NCBI GenBank assembly: GCA_030608765.1
Contig: JAUWDN010000004.1
Span: forward strand, 1 to 16,739
Source of the DNA: Promethearchaeota archaeon
GTDB lineage: Archaea; Asgardarchaeota; Lokiarchaeia; Sigynarchaeales; SOKP01
DNA length: 16,739 bases
Reading direction: 5' to 3'
In this document: piece after piece, positions 7,314 through 15,461 of the stretch
Layout of the letters: every line of letters starts with the position of its first letter
Numbering within the stretch: the first letter of the stretch is position 1
Notes under the pieces: model-generated
Database searches by the model: none
The model's input: only the letters and a program-made list of their open reading frames with translations
Told to the model about the DNA's origin: nothing
Program-made: the position numbers and the translations under genes

Positions 7314-9302
7314 CTACTCGTTAATCATGGCGAGAAAGTCTTCTTCGGAAATGATCTTCGAGCCTTGCTCTTGAGCCTTCACGAATTTACTCGTTTGTTT
7401 GGTGTCGTTGGTGACTAAATACGATAAGTTTTTTACCACTCCGCTTTTTGGAGTACCACCGTGTTCCGTCACCAGAGCATTCGCTTCGTTTCTCGTTATG
7501 GTTTTGAGTTTTCCCGTAAAGCAGAAGGTAAGTCCTGCTAATTTGTTGCTTCCCATTTTGCTACTCCTTATTTTTATTTTGTTGGTTTCTAACGCTTTTT
7601 GCATGTCAAAATATAGGGCATGAAATTCTTTGTGAAACTGGTTAGCAGTAATGTCCCCAAACAACTCTACCCTCGCCAAGTCGTACACAGTAGCTTTGCT
7701 AATCTTCTCTAAAGTGTTGTATCCAGCGTTTGTCACTTTATCTACCAAAGCTTCTCCGATATTTTCGAGGGCGAACCCGCCTACGAATTTTGCCAACGGA
7801 ATCTCTTTCACCGCTAGTAGGTTGTCTAACGCTTTCTGAGCAGACTTTTCTCCCACTCGATCCAGTCTTAAGAGGTCAGAAACGCTGAGTTCGTACAAGT
7901 CTGCGATTTTTTGAACTTTTCCTGAATCGAACAATTGTTTCAGGATCAATTCCCCGAAATTTTTCACTTCGAGCTTTTTGATCCATTTTAGGAGCCTGTG
8001 GTAAGCTCTTTTAGAGCAGTCTTTGTTAGGACAATATAATCGAGTGCCTTCATTTACTAATGGAGTATTACATGCGTTGCATATAGAAGGGTATTGAACC
8101 CTCTTGGAGTCTACTGGCGTGTGGACAATTCTTTCGATCTTCGGGATGATGTCGCCTCTCTTAGATACGATTACTTTCGAACCAATTTTTAAGTTAAGCT
8201 CTTCTACTAAGTTCGGATTCGCAAGACTTGCTCTCTGGACGGTAGTGCCGGCAATTGACACGGGTTCGACGATCGCGACTGGGGTGTAATTAGCTCCGCT
8301 CTCGCTCCATTCTACATCTATTACGGTAGACTCCACTTCTTCGGGGTCAAATTTGAACGCGATTTGCTTGGTCGGTCTTGTTCGTTTCATATCCTCTAAA
8401 TCAATCTCGGTTCCCTTAATTACCAAGCCGTCGATGTCGAAATTAAGCTGGTCTCGAATTACGGTCATTACTTCGTCCCGATAGTTGATAACTTCCTGAA
8501 TTGTTTTGAAAGTGTGAGCATCCACCACTTTAAATTGGTAATTTTCTAACCACTTGAGTTTTTGTATCTCGTTTTTAAATTTATATGCGGGATTTATGTT
8601 GATAGCGTCGTAGACTATGATGGTTAAGTCTTCGCTTCCCACGCCATCTTTCCTTTTAGTGATTCCACTCGCCATGTTTCTGCTGTTCTTAGCGTTGGAA
8701 TATTTTGCGCCAAAGATGTCTTTGGTTAAGACTATTTCTCCTCTAACTGCTCCCGTAAACTCGGGGTTCACTTCAAGAACAAAACCTATCATCTTTTTTC
8801 CATTGTTCGAGATGTCGTCTCCTACTAACCCGTCGCCTCGAGTCACTCCACACTTAAACTTCCCTCCAAAATATTGAAGCTCTACACTTATCCCGTCTAG
8901 CTTGAACTGGGTAATAAACAGATCGTAGCCCATCTTTCTTGCCCACTTGTTAAACTCTGCGGAATTGGTCACCTTTGCTTGAGAATTCATTGGGATTAAG
9001 TGCCGAACTTTATTAAGAGTAGTGTCGAAATCTGCCCCGATTTTAGAAAAAACATCGTTGTTGGGATTGAGAGATTTTAATTCTTCCCAGAGTTTGTCGA
9101 ATTCCTCGTCACTAATCTCGGGTTGAGCGTTGTAATAGAGGTGCTGGTGGTATTCTACTTGCTCTTGAAGCTCTTTTACTCTATCTGATTTGAGCTTAGG
9201 GATTGGTTTTGTGGTTTTTTTTCCTGAGGGTGTGGACTTGAACAATTTTAATTGCTTTCCCACTTGATTTTCATCTCGTATATTTTGAAATGGGTTTTTC
9301 AT
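7314..9302 (-). CDS. ligA: NAD+-dependent DNA ligase LigA
   Basis: Seals nicks in duplex DNA using NAD+ through an enzyme-AMP intermediate. It is 662 residues from ATG 9302 (or 671 from GTG 9329) and looks complete. A basic leader of about 40 residues precedes domain Ia (YHQHLYYN, EISDEEFD, about 51-70). The nucleotidyl Lys is in KLDG (about 134), followed by NSRNMASG, FDIDGLVIK and KQIAFKF. The OB fold carries VSKRGDIIPK. A four-Cys zinc finger (C408, C411, C424, C429), helix-hairpin-helix repeats (GEKSAQKAL, LENIGEALVD) and a C-terminal BRCT domain (about 586-662) follow. Most archaea rely on ATP-dependent ligases, so LigA suggests transfer. Hand counts agree: 28 G/C in 60 bases at 7801-7860 against 19 in 60 at 12661-12720. 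No strong ribosome site supports either start. Confidence 0.95.
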   Translation of the reverse strand: MKNPFQNIRDENQVGKQLKLFKSTPSGKKTTKPIPKLKSDRVKELQEQVEYHQHLYYNAQPEISDEEFDKLWEELKSLNPNNDVFSKIGADFDTTLNKVRHLIPMNSQAKVTNSAEFNKWARKMGYDLFITQFKLDGISVELQYFGGKFKCGVTRGDGLVGDDISNNGKKMIGFVLEVNPEFTGAVRGEIVLTKDIFGAKYSNAKNSRNMASGITKRKDGVGSEDLTIIVYDAININPAYKFKNEIQKLKWLENYQFKVVDAHTFKTIQEVINYRDEVMTVIRDQLNFDIDGLVIKGTEIDLEDMKRTRPTKQIAFKFDPEEVESTVIDVEWSESGANYTPVAIVEPVSIAGTTVQRASLANPNLVEELNLKIGSKVIVSKRGDIIPKIERIVHTPVDSKRVQYPSICNACNTPLVNEGTRLYCPNKDCSKRAYHRLLKWIKKLEVKNFGELILKQLFDSGKVQKIADLYELSVSDLLRLDRVGEKSAQKALDNLLAVKEIPLAKFVGGFALENIGEALVDKVTNAGYNTLEKISKATVYDLARVELFGDITANQFHKEFHALYFDMQKALETNKIKIRSSKMGSNKLAGLTFCFTGKLKTITRNEANALVTEHGGTPKSGVVKNLSYLVTNDTKQTSKFVKAQEQGSKIISEEDFLAMINE

Positions 9303-9432
9303 TTGAATTTTGGTTGAAGAACTATACACAACTTAGCCTTATAAAGTTCATTACTTTTCGAAATTATTAATTTCTATTATTAAAAAAAAAAGAATTCATG
9401 TAACGGGAAAATTGAGGGGTGTTTGCTTTCTC

Positions 9433-9619
9433 ATGTTAGAATTAGTAAAGAAATATATGAACGAAATAAAGCAGATCCCTTGAACCTCAATGTCATGATT
9501 GTGGTGCAGGATCTGGCAATTAATATCATTCCGAATGCGATGTGGAAGAATATTCCAAATGTAGAGGTCAAATGTTATGGTACAATTGCTTTGAAGATAT
9601 AGAATTCTTTGCGAAATAA
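9433..9619 (+). pseudogene. Decayed small zinc-finger protein gene
   Basis: Coding remnant in the gap between ligA and aIF5A. ATG 9433 opens a frame (MLELVKKYMNEIKQ) that soon stops. After a frame change, the sequence continues as PQCHDCGAGSGN, an in-frame TAA, then YHSECDVEEYSKCRGQM and a tail ending in a stop at 9617-9619. Laid end to end, this matches a widespread small-protein pattern: CxxCG, H, GCDxExCPxCGGQ, C. The TAA replaces a residue before the His, one zinc-ligand Cys has become Tyr, and a Gly has become Arg. A frameshift, a stop and lost ligands together argue for a true pseudogene rather than a read error. The function of the intact family is not established. It may be debris from the same exchange that brought ligA. 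Confidence 0.6.
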
Positions 9620-9632
9620 CTAGACTAAAAAG

Positions 9633-9646
9633 CGAAATTTATTTTT
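9633..9646 (+). promoter_or_regulatory. Candidate BRE/TATA promoter of aIF5A
   Basis: CGAAA followed by TTTATTTTT resembles an archaeal TFB-recognition element plus TATA box. It lies about 55-68 bases before ATG 9701, giving a leader of roughly 30 bases that would include the AGGA ribosome site. It directly follows the end of the zinc-finger relic. Confidence 0.45.
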
Positions 9647-9700
9647 CATTGAATGTTAGATAATATTATATCAATTAAAGAAAGAAAAAAAGGAATTAAA

Positions 9701-10129
9701 ATGTCAATTCGTAGAACTGAAATTCAAAAACTAAAATCAGGCCAGTACATTATGGTTGATGATGAACCATGCATCATCAAAGCGACTGAACGATCCAAAA
9801 GTGGCAAGCATGGACATGCGAAAGTTCGCGTTGTATGTGTCGGGGTGTTCGACAATAACAAGAGATCTCTAACCATACCCTCGGGCCATATGTGCGAAAT
9901 TCCCGAAATAATTAAGGGTACAGCTCAGATTAATTTTATCGAAGAGAATTCCATCAATATTATGGATTTAGAGACCTATGCGTCCGTGGATATTAATTGG
10001 CCCGCAGAGGAAAGTTTAAAGACAAAATTAAAAGAATTACAAGCAGATCCCGGGAAGATGGCTTTAGCACAAGTAGAATATTGGCAACTTGCGGGAAAGA
10101 CCTTGATAAACAGAGTTATTATTAATTAA
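9701..10129 (+). CDS. eif5A: Translation initiation factor aIF5A
   Basis: Ribosome-binding factor that promotes peptide-bond formation at stalling motifs; it works after a specific Lys is modified to hypusine or deoxyhypusine. It has 142 residues from ATG 9701, the normal archaeal size. The modification loop SKSGKHGHAKVRV places the target Lys at 36, followed by an N-terminal SH3-like and a C-terminal OB-like domain (about 75-142). An in-frame ATG at 9653 would add 16 residues that the family lacks; AGGA (9691-9694) six bases before 9701 supports the shorter form. No deoxyhypusine synthase is in the window. NAD kinase follows after about 100 bases on the same strand. Confidence 0.97.
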   Translation: MSIRRTEIQKLKSGQYIMVDDEPCIIKATERSKSGKHGHAKVRVVCVGVFDNNKRSLTIPSGHMCEIPEIIKGTAQINFIEENSINIMDLETYASVDINWPAEESLKTKLKELQADPGKMALAQVEYWQLAGKTLINRVIIN

Positions 10130-10233
10130 TAAGGTATTAGAACAGACTAAAATAAAGCATTATTTCCCAAATTTTAATATTTCTTATTATGTAATACTAT
10201 TCAAGAAAAACATAAAAAAGAAGTTTGAGATTC

Positions 10234-11160
10234 ATGGATAAAAAACCTGTTTCATTAGCTTGCAGAATGGACTCTGAGAGAGCGATTAAACTAACAAAGA
10301 AGATTTTTGAATTTTTAGTGAAAGAAGGCGAAGTCGTTCAAATGGAAACCAGAATCGCTCCAAAGATTTTTCCCCATAGTGCTAAAGATTTAAAGGAAAT
10401 GACAACTGAAAACACCAAATTTCTAATTTCTGTTGGTGGAGATGGAACAATATTAAGAGTGGCTGGTGGTTTGCCACATCGTAACGCCCCACCTATTTTG
10501 GGAGTGAACATTGGTTCTATAGGTTTTTTAGACGAGACTAATGAAAGAACCGTTTTTAACGATATAACCCGAGTATTGAAAGGGGATTTTTTAGTTGAGA
10601 AATGTTCTAAATTGACGGCCTATATAGTTAGAGATTCTGAAGAAATCCGATTGAGTAATGCGCTAAATGAAATACTAATCGTTTCCTCAAAAAGCTCAAA
10701 AGTTCTTTTAGCCTCTGTTAAAATAAACGGATGTTTTCTCAATCGAAGTTATTTAGATGGAATTATTATTTCTACATCTGTAGGCTCTACAGCATATAAT
10801 TTGAGTGCGGGGGGTGCGATTGTTAAATCTACAATGGATGTTATGCAATTAACACCATTAAACAGCTTCGCCCGATCAGGATTGAAACCATTGGTCCTTC
10901 CAATTGACAGCGAGATCGAAGTCCAACTTTTAAGGAAACGTTTAAGCGCAAAGATTATTATTGATGGCCAAAGAACCTTAAAGGATATCCAACCAAAAAC
11001 AATTATTAGGGTACGTAAAGCAAACTCCCACACAAGTTTTATTCGTCTTTCTAAGAGTATAAGCGATAATTATATTAGACGCTTAAGAAAAAAAATTATA
11101 GGAACTATAAAGGTGCCTTTAGACGACAGTCCAGAAGAAGAATTCAATTCTGGTTTTTGA
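10234..11160 (+). CDS. nadK: NAD kinase
   Basis: Phosphorylates NAD+ to NADP+ with ATP or polyphosphate in the cytoplasm. It has 308 residues from ATG 10234; an upstream TTG at 10225 is less likely. The GGDGT motif (68-72) contains the catalytic Asp. The ALNEIL motif (NE at 145-146) and the Gly-rich nucleotide-binding stretch DGIIISTSVGSTAYNLSAGG (175-194) are all present, and the C-terminal beta domain has IIIDGQ. Length and motifs are typical of archaeal forms. The charged tail (DDSPEEEFNSGF) coincides with the region where the Nob1 reading frame begins, one frame further on, so the tail sequence may be constrained by Nob1 rather than by NadK. The TGA at 11158-11160 lies in TTTTTGAT. Confidence 0.97.
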   Translation: MDKKPVSLACRMDSERAIKLTKKIFEFLVKEGEVVQMETRIAPKIFPHSAKDLKEMTTENTKFLISVGGDGTILRVAGGLPHRNAPPILGVNIGSIGFLDETNERTVFNDITRVLKGDFLVEKCSKLTAYIVRDSEEIRLSNALNEILIVSSKSSKVLLASVKINGCFLNRSYLDGIIISTSVGSTAYNLSAGGAIVKSTMDVMQLTPLNSFARSGLKPLVLPIDSEIEVQLLRKRLSAKIIIDGQRTLKDIQPKTIIRVRKANSHTSFIRLSKSISDNYIRRLRKKIIGTIKVPLDDSPEEEFNSGF

Positions 11161-11677
11161 TACAAACATTTTTTTAACTGGCATAGATTTTAATTATTTT
11201 AAAGAAACAATATTTACTACACCAGAAATAATTAATGAGATTAAAGTTAAGAAGTATAGAGATCAGAATAGAAATATATTACAAAGAATAGAACTTGCTA
11301 TTGAACTAGAAAAGTTAGTTATAAAAGAGCCCACTGAATACAATATTAAAATGGTGGAAGAAAAAGCTAAACTAACTGGTGATATTAACGCTCTATCAAA
11401 AACGGATATTGGGTTAGTTGCTTTAGCTTTAGAATTGATAAAAACAGCTAATAACGAGATCACACTGTATACAAATGATTATTCCATGGAAAATTTATGT
11501 AGCGAATTGAATCTCAAATTTAAGACTTTATTTAAGAATGGGATTAAGGACAAGATTTATTTTGAAGTATATTGTCCATACTGTAAAACAACATACAAAT
11601 CTGAAGATTTAAATAAAAATTGCGAAAGGTGTGGGCTAAAACTCAAAAGACGTTTTTTAAAAAAAGAAAAAATATAG
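11147..11677 (+). CDS. nob1: rRNA endonuclease Nob1 (PIN domain plus zinc ribbon)
   Basis: Endonuclease that trims the 3' end of pre-16S/18S rRNA during small-subunit maturation. The coherent protein is about 176 residues. The PIN domain opens with ILVFDTNIFLTG (catalytic Asp5), then TPEIINEI (Glu31), LSKTDIGL (Asp87) and LYTND (Asp111). The zinc ribbon has Cys143, Cys146, Cys159 and Cys162, and a basic tail follows. Taking the first internal ATG (11351) would delete half the nuclease domain and is surely wrong. Upstream of Asp5 the frame stays open only to a TAG (11122-11124) and holds no ATG, GTG or TTG; ATT 11147 or CTG 11150 are the best placed starts. It overlaps the NadK end by 14 bases, so coupled re-initiation is likely. 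Start position is inferred. Confidence 0.87.
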   Translation: MLVFDTNIFLTGIDFNYFKETIFTTPEIINEIKVKKYRDQNRNILQRIELAIELEKLVIKEPTEYNIKMVEEKAKLTGDINALSKTDIGLVALALELIKTANNEITLYTNDYSMENLCSELNLKFKTLFKNGIKDKIYFEVYCPYCKTTYKSEDLNKNCERCGLKLKRRFLKKEKI

Positions 11678-11678
11678 T

Positions 11679-11690
11679 GCAAAATATATA
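11679..11690 (+). promoter_or_regulatory. Candidate TATA box for FEN1
   Basis: GCAAAATATATA begins just after the Nob1 stop and about 48 bases before the FEN1 ATG. A-rich bases precede the TATATA core, as in archaeal BRE/TATA pairs. It is tentative in such AT-rich DNA. Confidence 0.35.
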
Positions 11691-11737
11691 GGAAAAAACC
11701 CAAATAAATATTGGATTAAAATATTAAAAGATAAACT

Positions 11738-12793
11738 ATGGGCACTAAAATTAACGAGTTAGTGAAAGAAGTAAGAAGAACTATTACATTTGAAAATCTT
11801 TTAAATAAACACATTGCCATCGACGCTTTTAACACGATCTATCAGTTTTTAGCAATAATTAGGCAAAGAGATGGCACGCCCTTAAAAGATTATAATGGAA
11901 ACGTAACTTCTCATCTATCTGGATTGTTTTACAGAACAATTAATTTTTTAGAGCATAACATTAAACCTATTTATGTGTTTGATGGAATTCCTTCTGAGCT
12001 AAAATTAGAAACCATAAAAGAAAGGAGGAAGATTAAGGAAGTAGCTAAGGAAAAAATGATTAAAGCTCAAGAAAAAGAAGATTTTAGAGAAGCGAAAAAG
12101 TTTGCTCAAATGACATCTAAATTAGATACTGGTATGATTAACGAGAGCAAAAAACTAATAAAATATCTTGGTATTCCAATTGTAGAAGCTAGTTCTGAAG
12201 GTGAAGCCCAATCAGCTTTTTTAGTTGAAAACGGCGATGCTTGGGGGATAGCTTCTCAGGATTATGATACATTGTTATTTGGAGGAGAAAGATTAATACG
12301 CAATTTTGCTGTCAGTAGGAGTAAAAAACTTAAAAACACTACGGTTACTCTTGATATAGAATATATCTCATTATCTAAATTTCTTGAAAGTTTAAACATT
12401 ACTCGAGAACAATTAATAGAAATGGGAATTTTAATTGGAACGGACTTCTTTCCTGGAATTAAGGGAATTGGCCAACATAAAGCTCTCGATCTAATTAAAA
12501 AATATGGTTCGTTAGAAAATATCATAAAAAATAATGTAAAAGTTGGCAACATCGAAATTGAACTTGATAAAGAACTAATCGAAAAAATAAAAGAGATATT
12601 TTTATACCCAAATATAAAAAAAGATTATCCAAAGATAATCTGGGAAAAAATAAAATACGAAAAAGTTGAGGAATTATTGATCGAACAACACAATTTTTCA
12701 AAACAGAGAGTCCAAAATGCGATTGAGCGTTTAAAAAAGCAAAACTCTTCCAAAACACAAGTATCTTTAGATAGTTTCTTCAAAAAAAATTAA
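11738..12793 (+). CDS. fen: Flap endonuclease 1 (FEN1)
   Basis: Structure-specific nuclease that removes 5' flaps during Okazaki fragment maturation and repair. It has 351 residues, typical for archaea. N-terminal nuclease acids are HIAIDA (Asp29) and YVFDG (Asp82). The internal set is SEGEAQ (Glu154, Glu156), SQDYD (Asp175, Asp177) and GTDFF (Asp236), the last in the helix-hairpin-helix metal site GTDFFPGIKGIG; relatives often read GTDYN there. The C-terminal QVSLDSFF (341-348) is a clear PCNA-interacting box. It starts with the expected MGTKINELV after a 60-base gap, and the Met-Gly N-terminus matches the family, in which the Gly lies near the active site. The NAD+ ligase 2.4 kb to the left could act on the same nicks, but that link is inference. 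Confidence 0.97.
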   Translation: MGTKINELVKEVRRTITFENLLNKHIAIDAFNTIYQFLAIIRQRDGTPLKDYNGNVTSHLSGLFYRTINFLEHNIKPIYVFDGIPSELKLETIKERRKIKEVAKEKMIKAQEKEDFREAKKFAQMTSKLDTGMINESKKLIKYLGIPIVEASSEGEAQSAFLVENGDAWGIASQDYDTLLFGGERLIRNFAVSRSKKLKNTTVTLDIEYISLSKFLESLNITREQLIEMGILIGTDFFPGIKGIGQHKALDLIKKYGSLENIIKNNVKVGNIEIELDKELIEKIKEIFLYPNIKKDYPKIIWEKIKYEKVEELLIEQHNFSKQRVQNAIERLKKQNSSKTQVSLDSFFKKN

Positions 12794-12840
12794 ATTTTAT
12801 TGTTGAAAAAAGCAAAAATTTTTACAAAATTATTATTTCA

Positions 12841-12849
12841 TATTTATAG
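12841..12849 (+). promoter_or_regulatory. Candidate TATA box for cdc48
   Basis: TATTTATAG lies 28-36 bases before ATG 12877, which would give an almost leaderless transcript; no ribosome site precedes the ATG, in agreement. A second candidate, GCAAAAATTTTTA (12812-12824), would give a leader of about 30 bases. Confidence 0.3.
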
Positions 12850-12876
12850 ATAATTATATTATTTAATTGATCTAAA

Positions 12877-15105
12877 ATGTCAGATAAAGAAAACAACAAT
12901 AGTGATACCAACAGTAAAGATATAGCTTTACGGGTACAAGAAGCGAAAAAAAGGGATATTGGCCGAAACATTGCTAGAATTGATCAAGAAACTATGGAGA
13001 AGCTAAATATTAAGACTGGTGATGTAATATCTCTTGTTGGAAAAAAAGAAAGTGCAGGGATTGCTTGGCCAAGTTATCCTCAAGATAATGGATTAGGTAT
13101 TATTCGTATTGATTCTAGATTGAAAAAAAATACAGGAACAAGTATAGATGATACGATACAAATTAGGAAAGTCACTGTACAATCGGCTCAAAGTATTGTT
13201 TTAGCACCGATAAGCGTAAAAATAAAATCAAACCCTCGATTTGAAACTTTCGTTAAACGAAAATTAAACAACTACCCCGTTACAATTGACGATTTCATAT
13301 ATATCTCTATAGGTATTAGTAGAGAGATCACATTTAAAGTTATAAATTTGAGACCCAACGGAGTTTGTACAATCAAACCGGAAAGTACTTTACACATCAG
13401 CGAACATATTACTGAGGATGAAGAAAAAGGGGCAGATTATGTTACATATGAGGATGTTGGTGGTTTAGATCGAGAAATACAAAGGGTTAGAGAAATGGTT
13501 GAGCTCCCTCTTAGGCATCCCTCATTATTTAAACGATTAGGTATTGATCCTCCGAAAGGAGTGTTGTTAAGAGGACCTCCAGGGTGCGGAAAGACGCTTT
13601 TAGCTAAAGCTGTTGCTAACGAAAGCGAAGCATATTTCATTTCAATAAATGGACCAGAAATTATGAGCAAATTTTATGGCGAATCTGAGAAAAAACTTCG
13701 AAAAATATTCATAGAAGCTGAAGAAAAGAGTCCATCTATAATTTTTATTGACGAAATCGATGCAATCGCCCCAAAAAGAGAGACAGTAACTGGCGAAGTA
13801 GAACGAAGAGTTGTTGCTCAACTGCTAGCTTGTATGGATGGATTACATAGTAGGGGTAGGGTAATCGTTATAGGCGCAACAAATAGACCAAATAGTTTAG
13901 ACCCTGCATTAAGGCGCCCAGGGAGATTTGATCGCGAAATAGAGATAAAAGTACCAAATGAAAAAGGAAGGAGAGAAGTTTTTCAAATTCACACGAGGAA
14001 CATGCCCCTCGATAAAAATAAAATATCATTAAAAGAGTTTGCTAACATAACTCATGGATTTGTAGGAGCAGATATTTCAGCAGTCTGCCGAGAAGCAGCA
14101 ATGTCTGCTCTTAGAAGATATCTACCACAAATTGATTTGGATTCTGAAATTATTGATCCTGAGTTGTTAGAACAAATAGAAGTTACTAAAGCAGATTTTG
14201 AGGAGGCCTTAAAGGAAGTAATGCCATCCGGAATAAGAGAAGTGTTTGTAGAAATACCAAATGTTACGTGGGATCAGATAGGCGGATTGGAAGATTTAAA
14301 ACAGAAGTTAATCGAATCTGTGGATTGGCCTTTGTCACATCCAAATATTTTCAAACGCATGGGAATAACGCCTCCAAGAGGAATCTTACTTTACGGGCCC
14401 CCTGGATGTGGAAAAACGCTTTTAGCGCGAGCGGTTGCAACTGAAACAAAAGCTAACTTTATATCCATTAAAGGTCCCGAACTGTTATCCAAATATGTTG
14501 GAGAAAGTGAAAAAGCAATTCGTGAAGTTTTTCGAAAAGCCAAAATGGCTGCGCCTTGTATTATCTTTTTTGACGAATTTGATTCTATAGCTCCAAGTAG
14601 AGGAAGACATACCTCCGATTCAGGAGTATCAGAAAAAGTTCTGTCACAATTCTTAACTGAATTGGATGGGTTAGAGGTAAAAAAAGATATTGTAGTAATT
14701 GCTGCTACTAATCGACCCGACATTTTAGACCCTGCTTTAATAAGACCTGGAAGAATAGATAGAACTTTACTGGTTCCCGCTCCTGATGAGGAAGGAAGAG
14801 CAAAAATATTAAAAATCTTTACCAAAGACATGCCACTAACGAGCAACGTAGATTTAAATGCTTTAAATGAGAAGTTAGAGGGCTACTCGGGGGCAGATAT
14901 CGAAACTTTATGTCGTGAAGCAGGAATGATTGCGCTTAGAGAAAATATGAGGGCCAGAAAAATTTCAAAAGATCATTTTAAACTAGCTATAGAATCGATA
15001 AACCCTAGTATTACACCAAAGGTAATTGAATTTTATGAAAGTTTTGGAAAAAAATTAAAAACTTTAATCATGGAACAATCGAAGGAAGATCGAATGGTTG
15101 TCTAA
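12877..15105 (+). CDS. cdc48: Cdc48/VAT-type AAA+ ATPase
   Basis: Hexameric two-ring unfoldase that extracts and unfolds proteins for degradation or remodelling. It has 742 residues, the usual archaeal length. The N domain occupies about 15-185 ([19 protein letters not shown]). Ring D1 has GPPGCGKT (233-240), [10 protein letters not shown] (288-297) and the sensor/arginine-finger stretch [19 protein letters not shown] (about 334-352). Ring D2 has GPPGCGKT (507-514), [10 protein letters not shown] (562-571) and [19 protein letters not shown] (about 610-628). Both Walker motifs are intact, so both rings should hydrolyse ATP. The tail ends DRMVV and lacks a proteasome-type hydrophobic-Tyr-X end, so coupling to the 20S proteasome would need another contact. 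It likely has its own promoter. Confidence 0.98.
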   Translation: MSDKENNNSDTNSKDIALRVQEAKKRDIGRNIARIDQETMEKLNIKTGDVISLVGKKESAGIAWPSYPQDNGLGIIRIDSRLKKNTGTSIDDTIQIRKVTVQSAQSIVLAPISVKIKSNPRFETFVKRKLNNYPVTIDDFIYISIGISREITFKVINLRPNGVCTIKPESTLHISEHITEDEEKGADYVTYEDVGGLDREIQRVREMVELPLRHPSLFKRLGIDPPKGVLLRGPPGCGKTLLAKAVANESEAYFISINGPEIMSKFYGESEKKLRKIFIEAEEKSPSIIFIDEIDAIAPKRETVTGEVERRVVAQLLACMDGLHSRGRVIVIGATNRPNSLDPALRRPGRFDREIEIKVPNEKGRREVFQIHTRNMPLDKNKISLKEFANITHGFVGADISAVCREAAMSALRRYLPQIDLDSEIIDPELLEQIEVTKADFEEALKEVMPSGIREVFVEIPNVTWDQIGGLEDLKQKLIESVDWPLSHPNIFKRMGITPPRGILLYGPPGCGKTLLARAVATETKANFISIKGPELLSKYVGESEKAIREVFRKAKMAAPCIIFFDEFDSIAPSRGRHTSDSGVSEKVLSQFLTELDGLEVKKDIVVIAATNRPDILDPALIRPGRIDRTLLVPAPDEEGRAKILKIFTKDMPLTSNVDLNALNEKLEGYSGADIETLCREAGMIALRENMRARKISKDHFKLAIESINPSITPKVIEFYESFGKKLKTLIMEQSKEDRMVV

Positions 15106-15177
15106 TATTCATAAAGTTAATTTGGGAGAAATAATTTCTATTTAATGTATATAATTTTTAACTATATTTAATTAAAA

Positions 15178-15183
15178 GGTGAT
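15178..15183 (+). promoter_or_regulatory. Ribosome-binding site before an ATT/ATC start
   Basis: GGTGAT, the same site type that precedes the SCP2 and FGGY kinase genes. Measured from GGTGA, it stands three bases before ATT (15186) and six before ATC (15189); no ATG, GTG or TTG lies in the winged-helix frame within reach. The other two GGTGA sites have spacings of five and six bases. Confidence 0.6.
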
Positions 15184-15188
15184 TAATT

Positions 15189-15461
15189 ATCGAATCACAA
15201 AGATGGAATCAAAAACCCGTAGTAAATTCCTTAATCGACATACTAATTAAAAATAAGGGAGAAATATTAGATAAACGATTGGAAGAACTACTCAAGAAGG
15301 AATTTTCTTTTATTAATCCATTAGTGTTGGAAGAATTATTGATGAAGCTAGAAAGTCGAAGCATTATTAATGTTTTTCGAGTCTCAAAAACTAAGAAGAT
15401 GATTGTACTAAACAAAAGAACTCAAGAGATTAAATCTGAAATTATGGAAGAATTAAATTGA
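15189..15461 (+). CDS. Small winged-helix protein with a non-standard start
   Basis: A protein of about 90 residues (91 if ATT 15186 is the start) that looks like a single winged-helix domain. The stretch NSLIDILIKNKGEILDKRLE suggests helix 1 and 2, PLVLEELLMKLESRSIINVF the recognition helix, and SKTKKMIVLNKR the basic wing. Using the first in-frame TTG (15279) would cut away the first third of the fold. A well-placed GGTGAT site (15178-15183) argues that translation begins at ATC 15189 or ATT 15186. The frame is open back to a TGA at 15180-15182. It follows cdc48 after about 83 bases and overlaps the end of the herA gene tail-to-tail by nine bases. It probably binds DNA or is a subunit of a larger complex; the exact family is not recognised. 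Confidence 0.72.
   Translation: MESQRWNQKPVVNSLIDILIKNKGEILDKRLEELLKKEFSFINPLVLEELLMKLESRSIINVFRVSKTKKMIVLNKRTQEIKSEIMEELN

Noticed and set aside
7285..9391. Poly-A tracts flanking ligA as target-site duplications of a transposon
   Set aside because: They are low-complexity and of unequal length (8 and 10), with no terminal inverted repeats and no transposase, so no mobile element is called.
9653..9700. N-terminal extension of aIF5A from ATG 9653
   Set aside because: The extra 16 residues do not belong to the family, and the AGGA site supports ATG 9701.
11351..11677. Short 108-residue protein beginning at the first ATG in the Nob1 frame
   Set aside because: It lacks the first two catalytic acidic residues of the PIN domain, while the upstream sequence in the same frame codes for exactly that part.
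14391..14846. Minus-strand 151-codon open frame opposite cdc48
   Set aside because: It is the shadow of the conserved D2 ring; its sequence mirrors the Walker and sensor motifs of the plus-strand gene.
13437..14846. Long internal repeat in cdc48
   Set aside because: The similarity reflects the two ancestral AAA rings, not a DNA repeat of recent origin.
15279..15461. 60-residue protein from TTG 15279
   Set aside because: The frame continues upstream with coherent winged-helix sequence and a strong ribosome site at 15178-15183.
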